Below are positions 1 through 8,509 of a stretch of DNA of 64,000 nucleotides, piece by piece. Source of the stretch: Serinicoccus profundi (lineage in GTDB: Bacteria; Actinomycetota; Actinomycetes; Actinomycetales; Dermatophilaceae); the NCBI RefSeq assembly GCF_008001015.1, contig NZ_CP042862.1, forward strand, positions 2,108,001-2,172,000, read 5' to 3'. The position numbers were made by a program, and so were the translations under genes. Positions within the stretch are counted from its first letter, which is position 1; every line of letters starts with the position of its first letter. The notes under the pieces were generated by a model, which was not told the origin of the DNA, made no database searches, and saw only the letters and a list, made by a program, of their open reading frames with translations.

Positions 1-720
1 GTCGAGCCAGACCCGGTGGACGCCGGGGTTGGCCAGGGCGTGCTCGAGGAGCTGGCGCAGCAGCAGCCGGCCCAGCCCCTGCCCCCGGCCCTCGGGGGCC
101 ACGACCATCCGGCGGATCTCCACGACCTCTCCCCCGGCGACCCCGACGAGGATGCCGAAGGCGATGACGCGGTCCAGCCGGTCCACCAGCACCCAGTGCT
201 CGAGATCAGGGTCCTGCAGCGCCGACTCGTGCCACGCCATACCCCCCTGTCCCAGGAAAGGGCTGGTGTCCATGGCCTCCTCGAAGCTCACGACCGTCGC
301 GAGGTCGCCGGGGCGCGTCTGCCGCAGGTGGGAGCCGACGACGAGTCCCCCGCGGTCCCGGCCGAGCGGACGCTCCCGCACGTGCGGTGTGCCGCTCGCC
401 CGAGGGGTCGTCACGACGATCATCTCGAGGTCTTCCTCACCGTCGTTGCGCATGTGGTGGCGCGTGCGCGGGGGCACCTCGATACCCGACTCCGCGGGCA
501 CCTGCACCTCGCGCTGGCCGAGCGTCATGGTGCCCGTGCCCGCCAGGACGTAGAAGAACTGGCGGGCACGCTCATGGGTGTGCGGCTCGCCGGAGGTGCC
601 GGCGGGCATGTGCTCGTGCACGACGCTCAGGTCGGCGCGATCCACGAAGTGGAAGGCCCGACACACCTCGTGCCAGGTCGACTGGCGGGCCGTCTGCGTG
701 CTGATCGGGTCCGGTGCCAT
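1..720 (-). CDS. Cupin-GNAT fusion acetyltransferase (C-terminus cut by window edge)
   Basis: The ATG at 720 opens 240 codons that run off the window, so the C-terminus is missing. Residues about 30-105 form a small cupin barrel with metal-type ligands (H47, H49, later H88/H89) and a conserved GTGTMTLG turn. Residues about 130-240 are a GNAT N-acetyltransferase fold with the acetyl-CoA loop GRGQGLG at 211-217. The gene lies 42 bases after ispG. In mycobacteria the gene after gcpE also encodes a GNAT protein, but the N-terminal cupin is not something I know there. The acceptor substrate is unknown; the cupin could sense or bind a small ligand. Family assignment is firm, function is open. Confidence 0.85.
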   Translation of the reverse strand, partial: MAPDPISTQTARQSTWHEVCRAFHFVDRADLSVVHEHMPAGTSGEPHTHERARQFFYVLAGTGTMTLGQREVQVPAESGIEVPPRTRHHMRNDGEEDLEMIVVTTPRASGTPHVRERPLGRDRGGLVVGSHLRQTRPGDLATVVSFEEAMDTSPFLGQGGMAWHESALQDPDLEHWVLVDRLDRVIAFGILVGVAGGEVVEIRRMVVAPEGRGQGLGRLLLRQLLEHALANPGVHRVWLD

Positions 721-762
721 GACAGGACGCTACCGGGTATGCCGTGCGCCGCGTCTCGGGCG

Positions 763-1941
763 TCAGCCGACGGTGACCGTGGGCGCCCCGGCGCCGCCGG
801 ACTCCGTCTCCTCCAGCTCGCCCATCTCCTCGGCGATGCGCATGGCCTCCTCGATGAGGGTCTCCACGATCTGGCTCTCGGGGACGGTCTTGATGACCTC
901 GCCCTTGACGAAGATCTGGCCCTTGCCGTTGCCGGAGGCCACGCCGAGGTCGGCCTCGCGGGCCTCCCCAGGCCCGTTGACGACGCAGCCCATGACGGCC
1001 ACCCGCAGCGGCACCTCCATGCCCTCCAGACCGGCGGTGACCTCCTCGGCGAGGGTGTAGACGTCCACCTGCGCGCGCCCGCAGGAGGGGCAGGAGACGA
1101 TCTCCAGCTTGCGCGGCTTGAGGTTGAGGCTCTGCAGGATCTGGTTGCCGACCTTGACCTCCTCGACCGGCGGCGCCGACAGGGAGACCCGGATCGTGTC
1201 GCCGATGCCCTGGGAGAGCAGCGCCCCGAAGGCCACGGAGGACTTGATCGTGCCCTGGAAGGCCGGGCCCGCCTCGGTCACGCCGAGGTGCAGCGGCCAG
1301 TCGCCCCGCTCGGAGAGCATCTCGTAGGCCCGCACCATGACGACGGGGTCGTTGTGCTTGACGGAGATCTTGAAGTCGTGGAAGTCGTGCTCCTCGAAGA
1401 GGCCGGCCTCCCACACCGCGGACTCGACGAGGGCCTCCGCCGTCGGCTTGCCGTACTTGTCCAGCAGCCGCTTGTCCAGCGAGCCGGCGTTGACGCCGAT
1501 ACGGATGGAGACTCCGGCGTCCTTGGCGGCCCGGGCGATCTGCTTGACCTGGTCGTCGAAGCGGCGGATGTTGCCGGGGTTGACGCGGACGGCCGCGCAG
1601 CCGGCGTCGATCGCGGCGTAGACGTACTTGGGCTGGAAGTGGATGTCGGCGATGACCGGGATCTGCGACTTGCGCGCGATCGCGGGCAACGCGTCGGCGT
1701 CGTCCTGGGTCGGGCAGGCGACCCGGACGATGTCGCAGCCGGTCGCGGTGAGCTCGGCGATCTGCTGAAGGGTCGCGTTGATGTCGGTCGTGGGGGTCGT
1801 CGTCATCGACTGGACCGAGATCGGGGCGTCACCGCCGACCTCCACCTTGCCGACCTTGATCTTGCGCGTCTGGCGTCGCGGCGCCAGGACGGGCGGCGGG
1901 GCGGACGGCATACCGAGGGAGATGGGGACACCAGCAGTCAT
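763..1941 (-). CDS. ispG: 4-hydroxy-3-methylbut-2-enyl diphosphate synthase IspG
   Basis: 392 residues, normal for bacterial IspG/GcpE. It converts methylerythritol cyclodiphosphate to HMBPP in the penultimate step of the MEP isoprenoid pathway, using a [4Fe-4S] cluster. The cluster ligands are visible as C284, C287 (CPSCGR) and C319 with E326 (GCVVNGPGE); the N-terminal TIM barrel begins near residue 30. The ATG at 1941 is chosen because the longer frame upstream lacks family similarity. A GACAAT box six bases before the ATG could be a leaderless promoter. It follows the site-2 protease gene by 53 bases and shares the cluster with dxr, an earlier enzyme of the same pathway. Confidence 0.97.
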   Translation of the reverse strand: MTAGVPISLGMPSAPPPVLAPRRQTRKIKVGKVEVGGDAPISVQSMTTTPTTDINATLQQIAELTATGCDIVRVACPTQDDADALPAIARKSQIPVIADIHFQPKYVYAAIDAGCAAVRVNPGNIRRFDDQVKQIARAAKDAGVSIRIGVNAGSLDKRLLDKYGKPTAEALVESAVWEAGLFEEHDFHDFKISVKHNDPVVMVRAYEMLSERGDWPLHLGVTEAGPAFQGTIKSSVAFGALLSQGIGDTIRVSLSAPPVEEVKVGNQILQSLNLKPRKLEIVSCPSCGRAQVDVYTLAEEVTAGLEGMEVPLRVAVMGCVVNGPGEAREADLGVASGNGKGQIFVKGEVIKTVPESQIVETLIEEAMRIAEEMGELEETESGGAGAPTVTVG

Positions 1942-1994
1942 GCGTCCATTGTCGCACCCCGGCCTGGTGCCTTCCTGGACACCCGCTGGGTGTC

Positions 1995-3317
1995 TCAGCC
2001 GAGCTGGACCGGGCGCACGATGTCGGCGTAGATGAGCAGGGCGGTCATGCCGAGCAGGCCGATGGCGACGGCATAGGCCACGGGCAGGGCGGCCGCGGTG
2101 TCCACCGGCCCCGGGTCGGGGCGACGGAAGACCTTGGCCCAGGTCTTCTTCAGTCCCTCCCACAGCGCGCCGGCGATGTGGCCGCCGTCGAGCGGCAGCA
2201 ACGGGATGAGGTTGAAGACGAAGAGCGCCATGTTGAGCGAGGCCAGCAGCGAGACGAGGAGCCAGAAGCGCTCCTGCGCCGTCTCGACGAAGCCGTCGAT
2301 GCCGTTCTGCGTCACATCGCCCGCGACCCGACCGACCCCGACGACGGACATCGGGCCGTTGGGGTCGCGCTCCTCGCTGCCGAAGGCCGCCTGGCTGACG
2401 TCGACCATGCGCTGCGGGAGGGTGAGCACGATGCCGGCCGTCCCGGTGAACATCTCCCCCACCACGGCGGGCACCGCGGTGATCGGCTGCGGCTCGTTGA
2501 CGATGGTGGGCGACGCACCGAGGAAGCCGACCTCGCCGTAGACCAGCTCGCCCTCCTCGTCCAGCACCGGGAGCCCCTCGGCGTCCATGAGCGGGCGCTC
2601 GCGCAGCACGAGGTCGGCAGTGAGCGTCTGCGTGCTGCCGCCCCGGTCGACGACGAAGGTCGCCTGCTCGCCGGCGTTCTGGATGGCGTAGGTGGTGGCC
2701 GCCCAGTCCTGCACCGGCGTCCCGTCGACCGAGAGGATGGTGTCACCGACCTCGAAGCCGGCCGCGGCGGCCGGGGAGGCGGGCTGACCGGCGCAGTCGT
2801 CGTCGGCCACGTCGGCGTTGGCGCAGGCCGCGACCTGGCTGACGGTGGGGGTGCCCACGGCGACGCCCTGCACCGTCATGAGGAGGGTGATGAGCACGGC
2901 GCTGATCGCGAGGTTCATCAGCGGGCCTCCGGCCATGACGACGACGCGCTTCCAGACCGGCAGCCGGTAGAACACGCGGTCCTCATCACCCGGACCGATC
3001 TCCTCGAGCGAGTCCTGGCGGGCCTGCTCGATCATGAGGTGCATGGGGTTGGAGCTGCTGGCCCGCACCCGGCCGCCGTCGCCGGGCCGCGGCGGGAACA
3101 TCCCGATCATCCGGACGTAGCCGCCGAGCGGGATCGCCTTGAGGCCGTACTCGGTGTCGCCGCGCCGGGTCGACCACAGGGTGGGCCCGAAGCCGACCAT
3201 GTACTGGGTGCACCGCACGCCGAAACGCTTGGCGGGCAGGAGGTGCCCGATCTCGTGCAGGGCGATCGAGACGGCGATCCCGACGAAGACGGCGAGCACG
3301 CCGAGCAGGTAGAGCAC
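1995..3317 (-). CDS. rseP: Site-2 intramembrane metalloprotease (RseP/Rip1 type)
   Basis: 440 residues with the zinc motif HEIGH at 21-25 in the first membrane helix and the second active-site motif [11 protein letters not shown] with D377. A periplasmic-side PDZ domain lies at about 190-290. Such proteases cut membrane-bound anti-sigma factors and other type II membrane proteins; Rip1 of M. tuberculosis sits in the same dxr-rip-gcpE order. The start is GTG at 3317, preceded by a strong GGAGGAGG ribosome site, 13 bases after dxr. A loop of about 100 residues between motif and PDZ carries charged and Ser-rich sequence. Substrates cannot be deduced here. Confidence 0.95.
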   Translation of the reverse strand: MLYLLGVLAVFVGIAVSIALHEIGHLLPAKRFGVRCTQYMVGFGPTLWSTRRGDTEYGLKAIPLGGYVRMIGMFPPRPGDGGRVRASSSNPMHLMIEQARQDSLEEIGPGDEDRVFYRLPVWKRVVVMAGGPLMNLAISAVLITLLMTVQGVAVGTPTVSQVAACANADVADDDCAGQPASPAAAAGFEVGDTILSVDGTPVQDWAATTYAIQNAGEQATFVVDRGGSTQTLTADLVLRERPLMDAEGLPVLDEEGELVYGEVGFLGASPTIVNEPQPITAVPAVVGEMFTGTAGIVLTLPQRMVDVSQAAFGSEERDPNGPMSVVGVGRVAGDVTQNGIDGFVETAQERFWLLVSLLASLNMALFVFNLIPLLPLDGGHIAGALWEGLKKTWAKVFRRPDPGPVDTAAALPVAYAVAIGLLGMTALLIYADIVRPVQLG

Positions 3318-3330
3318 GAAGACCTCCTCC

Positions 3331-4554
3331 TCAGACCCGGGTGAGGGACTGGATGCGGTGGGCGGCGGCGTCCCGCGCCCAGGCGTCGGCGGCCAGCACC
3401 TGGTCCACCGTCAGGTCAACCCCCGTGGCGGCTCCGGAGTTCCCGGCGTGCTCGGACACCACCTGCTCGACGACGTCCACGATGGCCGGGAACGCCAGCT
3501 CGCGGCGATGGAAGGCCGCGACGCAGACCTCGTTGGCCGCATTGTAGACGGCGGGGTGGGTGCCGCCCGCGGCACCGACCTGCCGGGCCAGGCGCACCGC
3601 GGGGAAGGCCTCGTCGTCCAGCGGCAGGAAGTCCCAGCTCGTGGCCTGCGTCCAGTCGCAGGCGGGGGCCACGTCGTCCAGGCGCTCCGGCCAGGCCAGG
3701 CCCAGGGCGATGGGGATGTGCATGGTCGGGGGCGAGGCCTGGGCGATGGTCGAGCCGTCGACGAACTCCACCATCGAGTGCACGACCGACTGCGGGTGGA
3801 CGACGACATCGATGGCCTCGAAGGGCACGCCGAAGAGCAGGTGCGCCTCGATGACCTCCAGCCCCTTGTTGACCAGGGTCGCCGAGTTGGTGGTGATGAC
3901 CTGGCCCATGTCCCACGTGGGGTGCGCCAGCGCCTGCTCGGGGGTGACGTCGTGGAGCTGCTCGCGGGTCATCCCGCGGAAGGGACCGCCGCTGGCGGTG
4001 AGGACGAGCCGGCGCACCTCGCGCTCGGTCCCCGCGCGCAGGGCCTGCGCGATGGCGCTGTGCTCGGAGTCGACCGGCACGATCTGCCCCGGCGCGGCGG
4101 CGTCCATGACGAGCCGACCACCGACGATGAGCGACTCCTTGTTGGCCAGTGCGAGGGTGCTCCCGGCGGCCAGCGCAGCGAGTGTCGGGTGCAGACCGAT
4201 GCTGCCGGTGATGCCGTTGAGCACGACGTCGGCGCCGTTGCCGGCGACCTGGGTCGCCGCCTGCGGACCGGTCACCACCTCCGGCCGGTATGCCGTGCGC
4301 CCGGCGTCGCGGGCCGCCGCGTCGAGGGCGGCACCGAGGTCGGCGCGCGCACCGTCGTCGTCACGGGCGACGGCCACCTGCTCGACGCCGAGCTCCACCG
4401 CCTGGCTCGCGAGGAGGTCGAGGTCGCCGCCGCCGGCGGCGAGGGCGCGCACGACGAAGCGGTCCGGGTGGGCCCGGACGACGTCGATCGCCTGCGTACC
4501 GATGGATCCGGTCGATCCGAGCAGGGTCAGGGTGCGCGCACTCACACCGCTCAT
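3331..4554 (-). CDS. dxr: 1-deoxy-D-xylulose-5-phosphate reductoisomerase
   Basis: 407 residues; the first committed MEP-pathway enzyme, converting DXP to MEP with NADPH and a divalent metal. The NADPH loop GSTGSIG is at 13-19, and the metal and substrate motif DSEHSAIAQ follows in the middle domain. The ATG at 4554 overlaps the stop of the upstream thrE-like gene (ATGA), implying translational coupling; the much longer open frame upstream of it is a high-GC artefact. Neighbours rseP and ispG match the conserved actinobacterial order. Confidence 0.97.
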   Translation of the reverse strand: MSGVSARTLTLLGSTGSIGTQAIDVVRAHPDRFVVRALAAGGGDLDLLASQAVELGVEQVAVARDDDGARADLGAALDAAARDAGRTAYRPEVVTGPQAATQVAGNGADVVLNGITGSIGLHPTLAALAAGSTLALANKESLIVGGRLVMDAAAPGQIVPVDSEHSAIAQALRAGTEREVRRLVLTASGGPFRGMTREQLHDVTPEQALAHPTWDMGQVITTNSATLVNKGLEVIEAHLLFGVPFEAIDVVVHPQSVVHSMVEFVDGSTIAQASPPTMHIPIALGLAWPERLDDVAPACDWTQATSWDFLPLDDEAFPAVRLARQVGAAGGTHPAVYNAANEVCVAAFHRRELAFPAIVDVVEQVVSEHAGNSGAATGVDLTVDQVLAADAWARDAAAHRIQSLTRV

Positions 4555-5804
4555 TGTGCCCCGCGCCGTCGCCACGTCGTCGCCGGGCGGGCCATCGGGA
4601 GGGCGAGGGCGGACCCGACGAGCAGGCCGAGCGCGATGCTGGCGACGATGCCCGCGGCGCCGATGAGGGTGGCGCCGTCGCCGCTGCCGGAGCCGATCTG
4701 GGTGACGCCCATGAGGCCGACGGTGCCCGGCACGAGCAGCCAGAAGGAGGGCAGGAAGGCGACGAGGCGGGGCACGTCGTCGCGCAGCCGGTCGAGCAGG
4801 CCCGGCACGAAGGAGGCGACGACCGCCCCGGTGAACCCGCCCAGCGGGAGCGAGGAGGCGCTCTGCTGCCCGGCCAGCTGCGCACCGAAGGTCAGGACGA
4901 GCACGAGTCCCGACCAGCGCAGCAGCGACCACGGCAGCGCCTCGGAGAGGGTGATGCCCAGGGTGATGAGCCCCAGACCGAGGGGTGCCATCCACAGCCC
5001 GGGGCCCTCGACGCGGACGTTGGCGAAGGCCATGGCGTCTACCCCGAGGACCATCGAGGCGCCGACGACGCCGAGGGAGAAGAGGCCGAGCTGGACGAGG
5101 CCGTAGAACACCCGGGCCGAGCCCGCGACCATCGCTCCCTGGGCCAGCTCGCTCACCCCGGTCACGAGCAGCGCACCCGGGAGCAGGACCGCCAGCGGGC
5201 AGATGAGGGTGCGCAACGGGCCGTCGAGCAGGTCGAGCTGGTAGCCGCCGAAGGCGAACAACGCCGCGGCGAAGGCAGCCACCGACGGCAGGAGGGAGCC
5301 CATGAGGCTGTGCCGCCCGGACTGGGTCATGAGCAGGCTCACGAGGAGGGAGCCGAGGGCGGCGACGACGACGTTGGGCAGGCCGGGCTGCAGGATGAGC
5401 GAGAGCCCGACGGAGACGCCCATGAGCCCCAGGTGGCGCACCCACGCGGGGTAGGGATGGGGCAGGGCGCGGACGGCGTCGAGCTCCTGCTCGGCCTGCG
5501 CCAGGGTGAGTCGCCCGGTGGCGAGGAAGTGGCGGATCGCGTGCACCGCCGCGCACTGGTCGAGCCGCAGCGGCCCGCGGACCGGCGCGAGCGAGGACGG
5601 CGCCCCCGCCTCCAGGCTGAGCAGGATGGCTGTCGGGCTGGCCGCGACCTGCACGCCCGGGTGCCCGGCCCGGGCCCCGAGCACCCTGATCTCCCGCTCG
5701 GTGTCGGTCACCGGCTCCCCCGAGGCGACCAGCTCGGCCGCCATCCGGAGCAGGACCGTGCGGGTGAGCGACGCAGGGGCCGGGGCGGGCTGAGGGGTGG
5801 GCAC
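4551..5804 (-). CDS. Threonine/serine exporter-like membrane protein (ThrE family)
   Basis: 417 residues. The N-terminal half (to about 250) has the ThrE architecture: a soluble segment with the motif [20 protein letters not shown]-like beginning, followed by paired glycine-rich membrane helices; the C-terminal half repeats five further helices (ThrE_2-like). Known members such as Corynebacterium ThrE export threonine and serine across the cytoplasmic membrane. The GTG at 5804 starts five bases after the stop of the EspG-like gene and the stop overlaps dxr, so it appears to be an internal gene of one long transcript. Substrate specificity is inferred from the family only. Confidence 0.85.
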   Translation of the reverse strand: MPTPQPAPAPASLTRTVLLRMAAELVASGEPVTDTEREIRVLGARAGHPGVQVAASPTAILLSLEAGAPSSLAPVRGPLRLDQCAAVHAIRHFLATGRLTLAQAEQELDAVRALPHPYPAWVRHLGLMGVSVGLSLILQPGLPNVVVAALGSLLVSLLMTQSGRHSLMGSLLPSVAAFAAALFAFGGYQLDLLDGPLRTLICPLAVLLPGALLVTGVSELAQGAMVAGSARVFYGLVQLGLFSLGVVGASMVLGVDAMAFANVRVEGPGLWMAPLGLGLITLGITLSEALPWSLLRWSGLVLVLTFGAQLAGQQSASSLPLGGFTGAVVASFVPGLLDRLRDDVPRLVAFLPSFWLLVPGTVGLMGVTQIGSGSGDGATLIGAAGIVASIALGLLVGSALALPMARPATTWRRRGAQ

Positions 5805-5809
5805 GCGCC

Positions 5810-6664
5810 CTACGGTATGCCCGGCGCCGCGGCCTCCCCCTGATCCTCCACCGGATCGACCACCCGCGACACCCACTCGCGCACCATCGTCTGCACCACC
5901 TCCGGCGTCGTCGGCACGAAGGTCACCCTGCCGTCGGTGCGTCCGGGGTCCGTGGCCAGGTGGCACCCCGAGCTCCCCACGGCGAGCAGGACCGACTCCT
6001 CGGTGCCGCCGGCCGGCCGGGCGAGGGTCAGCTCCGCGAGCAGCACCGCACCCCAGGACGCTGCGGCGTCGGGATCGCCCAGGTCGAGGACGAGGTCGTC
6101 GCCCTCACCGGCCCGCGCGTCCGGCGGCAGGACCGTCGCCAGGGCCTGCTCGGCCAGGAGGCCCGGGTCGACGTGCAGGTCCAAACCGTGCCACCCGCCA
6201 GGGTGGAGGTCCTCGACGACGCCCCCGCTCGGGAGCAGGTGCAGCAGCCGCAGGTCGGGACGGTCCTCGGACCCCGCCAGACGTCGCTCGACCACGAGCA
6301 GCGCATCGGCAGCCACCCGGACGTCGAGCATGAGCAGGACGAGGTCCGTGAGCGCACCGCCCTCGAGGAGACGGGCGTCGCCGCCGAGCAGCCCCCGGCC
6401 CTGCAACGAGTTCAGCGCCTGGGCCCGCGCCGGCGTCACCGGCACGTCGCTCTCGGGCTCGACACCGAGGCTGTGGGCATGGGCCTCCTCGAGCAGGTCG
6501 AGCTCTTCCGGGGTGAGCACGAGCACCGGCCGGGCCACGGCGTCCTTCGATTCCGGCGCCGAGGCGTCGCCTGTCGCGGCGTCCCTCGCCCCGGCGTCCG
6601 TCGATTCCGGCGCCGAGGCGTCGCCTGTCGCGGCCTGCGTCGCGTCCCGCGTCACGGCGCCCAT
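5810..6664 (-). CDS. EspG-like type VII secretion-associated protein
   Basis: 284 residues from the ATG at 6664, which has AGGAG ten bases upstream; an in-frame start 120 bases earlier would overlap the previous gene. The first 50 residues are low-complexity and contain an 18-residue duplication ([10 protein letters not shown]...). From about residue 50 the LTPEELDLL opening, an Ala/Leu-rich helical stretch with RGLL, and alternating strands ending near an [10 protein letters not shown] helix resemble EspG chaperones of ESX systems. EspG binds PE/PPE or WXG substrates in the cytosol. The three small and medium genes just upstream support that role. Similarity is judged from pattern, not from a search. 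Confidence 0.5.
   Translation of the reverse strand: MGAVTRDATQAATGDASAPESTDAGARDAATGDASAPESKDAVARPVLVLTPEELDLLEEAHAHSLGVEPESDVPVTPARAQALNSLQGRGLLGGDARLLEGGALTDLVLLMLDVRVAADALLVVERRLAGSEDRPDLRLLHLLPSGGVVEDLHPGGWHGLDLHVDPGLLAEQALATVLPPDARAGEGDDLVLDLGDPDAAASWGAVLLAELTLARPAGGTEESVLLAVGSSGCHLATDPGRTDGRVTFVPTTPEVVQTMVREWVSRVVDPVEDQGEAAAPGIP
6547..6634. repeat. Direct repeat of 34 bp within the EspG-like gene
   Basis: Two identical 34-base copies, 6547-6580 and 6601-6634, with a 54-base period. They lie in frame and give an 18-residue repeat in the N-terminal linker. It looks like a recent in-frame duplication; the copies can recombine without breaking the frame. Confidence 0.9.
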
Positions 6665-6690
6665 CGCCCCGCTGCTCCTGGCCGCCCCTC

Positions 6691-7905
6691 TCACGGACGC
6701 CACCGGCCCAGCTGGACCGGACCGGGGAGTTCCGGCGGCAGCGGCACGAGCGGCAGCCGGATGGGGTCCCCCATGCTGCGCCACCAGTCGCGGACCGGCT
6801 CGATGTCGGGCAGCCTGCCGACCACCTCGTGGACGACCTGCCGGCTCGGGAGCCGGATCGGCCCACCCGGCGGCAGCCCGATCACGCGGCGTCGGGGGTC
6901 GGTGAGGGGCGCCAGCACCGGGGCGAGCACCTCACCGGCCCGCTTCACCCGGTGACCGACCTCGCCCCGCAGCGCAGCCCGGACGACCGGCAGGGCGGAC
7001 CGCATCGTGCGGAGCCGGTCCACCGCCCGCTGGCGGGCCAGGAGCATCCGCACCCCGACGCGGGCGGCGAACGACGGCCCGTGCTTGCGGGCATACCGGA
7101 TGATGACGACCCCGCCGTCCCAGGCCGCGTTGCCCAGCGACCACGCGGTGTAGGCCGCGAGCAGGCCCACGCCCACCCCGCCGACGAGGGGATGGAGGAG
7201 GCTGCCCGGAAGGATCATGAGGCCCCCGATGAGCCCGCCGGCCGCGGCGACCCGGGTGATGTCACCCCGCCACCCGGCGTAGCCCCCGCCGTCGCGCAGG
7301 TCGCCCCAGGCGGTGAACCACGAGAGGAGGAGCGTGGGAGGCCCCGGGACCAGGCTGAGGCGCCCCAGGGTGGCTCCCCCGCGGACCCTGACCAGCCGCC
7401 GCAACCGGGACAGCGCGTGCGCGGCCCGACGCAGCGCGCGCTGCCGCACCTGGGCGGCGTGCGCCCAGCGTGCCCGCGCCAGCGTGACGACGACCTGGGT
7501 GGTGCGGACGACCCGCTCCCCGGTGCCCCAGGCATAGCCGACGGCCTCCACCGCCTTCTTCGGCACGGTCGCGAGGTCCTTCACCTCGTGCAGGACCTCC
7601 CACGCGCGCCCCAGCCGCTGGGCCGCGGCCTGCTCCCGCTGGCGGAACTCCTCCTCGACCCCCGCGATCCGCCGCCGCGCGAGCTCGACCTCGTGCTCCA
7701 GCTGCTCGATCTTGCGCCGCCACAGCAGCTCGAGGCCGGGCTCGGGCGGCGGACCTGGCGCCCGCAGGGCGACCACCTCGGCGCGGGCGCGCTCGCCCTG
7801 CCGCTGCCAACGGTGGATCTCCTGAGTCGCGACGCGGGCGGCACCGGCACACTCCTGCACCACGGCGGCCGCCTCGCGCGGCGGGGAGGCCGCCGACCGG
7901 GTCAA
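6691..7905 (-). CDS. Coiled-coil and membrane protein of a WXG-like cassette
   Basis: About 404 residues, not assigned to a named family. Residues 60-110 form a charged heptad-like coiled coil (WRRKIEQLEHEVELARRRI and following). A Gly/Leu-rich hydrophobic stretch at about 215-260 could be two membrane helices or a pore-like hairpin. The C-terminal third is Arg- and Pro-rich. I chose TTG at 7905, whose TTGA overlaps the stop of the WXG gene and which has GAGGG upstream; GTG at 7959 in the same frame is the alternative. Residues 10-45 look like a second WXG helix, so this frame may have been fused to the preceding small gene. Function unknown, likely a type VII-type substrate or toxin carrier. 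Confidence 0.6.
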   Translation of the reverse strand: MTRSAASPPREAAAVVQECAGAARVATQEIHRWQRQGERARAEVVALRAPGPPPEPGLELLWRRKIEQLEHEVELARRRIAGVEEEFRQREQAAAQRLGRAWEVLHEVKDLATVPKKAVEAVGYAWGTGERVVRTTQVVVTLARARWAHAAQVRQRALRRAAHALSRLRRLVRVRGGATLGRLSLVPGPPTLLLSWFTAWGDLRDGGGYAGWRGDITRVAAAGGLIGGLMILPGSLLHPLVGGVGVGLLAAYTAWSLGNAAWDGGVVIIRYARKHGPSFAARVGVRMLLARQRAVDRLRTMRSALPVVRAALRGEVGHRVKRAGEVLAPVLAPLTDPRRRVIGLPPGGPIRLPSRQVVHEVVGRLPDIEPVRDWWRSMGDPIRLPLVPLPPELPGPVQLGRWRP

Positions 7906-8087
7906 CGGTGGACCGCCCTCGCCCTGGCCGTCGCCTCCAGCGCCGCCAGCCCGGACCACGCCCCGGGGTCCGGAGCGCTACCGAGCACCCGCTCGGCGGT
8001 CGCCTCGATCTGGGCCCCGGCCTCCCGCAGCAGACGTGCTGCGCGCTCCATCTCCTCCGGCGAGGTCGACAGGACCGACACGCTCAC
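7902..8087 (-). CDS. Short WXG100-like protein
   Basis: 61 residues from a GTG at 8087 that overlaps the stop of the preceding gene (GTGA). One amphipathic helix (EEMERAARLLREAGAQIEA) is followed by W44-S45-G46, the hallmark turn of WXG100 proteins, but the second helix is cut short by a TGA at 7902-7904. Full WXG100 proteins are about 100 residues, so this is either a degenerate member or the front half of a protein continued in the next frame. Expected partner: the 106-residue protein encoded just upstream. Confidence 0.6.
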   Translation of the reverse strand: MSVSVLSTSPEEMERAARLLREAGAQIEATAERVLGSAPDPGAWSGLAALEATARARAVHR

Positions 8088-8404
8088 GGCACCAGCCCCG
8101 TCCTGGGCCCCCGGGCCCACCCGCCGGACAGGAGCCGCTCCACCTCGAGGTAGTCGGCCCGCGCCTGCCGCAACGCCGCCGCCAGCGAGTCACCCTGCGC
8201 GGCGACCTCGCGCAGCCCCGATCGCCAGCGCGTCGAGGCGTCCTGGGCGGCCCTCGTGAGCAGCCCGCCTCCCGCGCTCGAGGCCACCAACCCGAGCCCG
8301 TGGGCCACCCCCTCCGCGATTTCCTCCAGCGCTCCCCCGGCTGCCGCGAGCTCCCCGGCCGCGGCGTCCAGGTGGGCGCCGTCCACGCGCACGGCATACC
8401 CCAT
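8084..8404 (-). CDS. WXG100/ESAT-6-like helical protein
   Basis: 106 residues: two Ala-rich amphipathic helices hinged near W60 (RWRSG, a WxS variant). The second helix ends in Y85-L-E-V-E89, which fits the YxxxD/E export signal of type VII substrates. Small paired Esx-like genes typically form heterodimers; the next gene encodes a WSG-containing partner. First gene of the cassette, behind a 100-base gap that holds a hairpin and a perfect DnaA-box 9-mer. No secretion ATPase gene is in the window. Confidence 0.65.
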   Translation of the reverse strand: MGYAVRVDGAHLDAAAGELAAAGGALEEIAEGVAHGLGLVASSAGGGLLTRAAQDASTRWRSGLREVAAQGDSLAAALRQARADYLEVERLLSGGWARGPRTGLVP

Positions 8405-8414
8405 GTGTGCACCC

Positions 8415-8458
8415 CCTCGGTGTCCCGCCGGGCGCGGACCGCCCGACTGACACCGAGG
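8415..8458. terminator. Hairpin between prpE and the WXG cassette
   Basis: Perfect 10-base inverted repeat CCTCGGTGTC (8415-8424) and GACACCGAGG (8449-8458) with a further GGGCG/CGCCC pairing inside. It can end transcription of prpE or, if the cassette promoter lies just upstream, act as an attenuator. There is no clear U-run. Confidence 0.6.
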
Positions 8459-8488
8459 CTAGGCCCAGCGGGCCGGGACCGGCCGAAG

Positions 8489-8497
8489 TTATCCACA
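8489..8497 (+). promoter_or_regulatory. Perfect DnaA-box 9-mer TTATCCACA
   Basis: The consensus DnaA binding sequence TTATCCACA occurs in the gap between prpE and the WXG cassette. It is single, so not an origin. On the minus strand it overlaps TAACTT, a possible -10 box for the cassette, which would place a DnaA contact inside a promoter. Confidence 0.5.
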
Positions 8498-8509
8498 GCC
8501 GGGTGGCGG

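Noticed and set aside
16-2031. Long plus-strand open frame of 671 codons over ispG and the cupin-GNAT gene
   Set aside because: Antisense high-GC artefact; real conserved proteins occupy the opposite strand.
8489-8497. Replication origin suggested by the DnaA box
   Set aside because: Single box, no dnaA or dnaN nearby and no AT-rich unwinding element.
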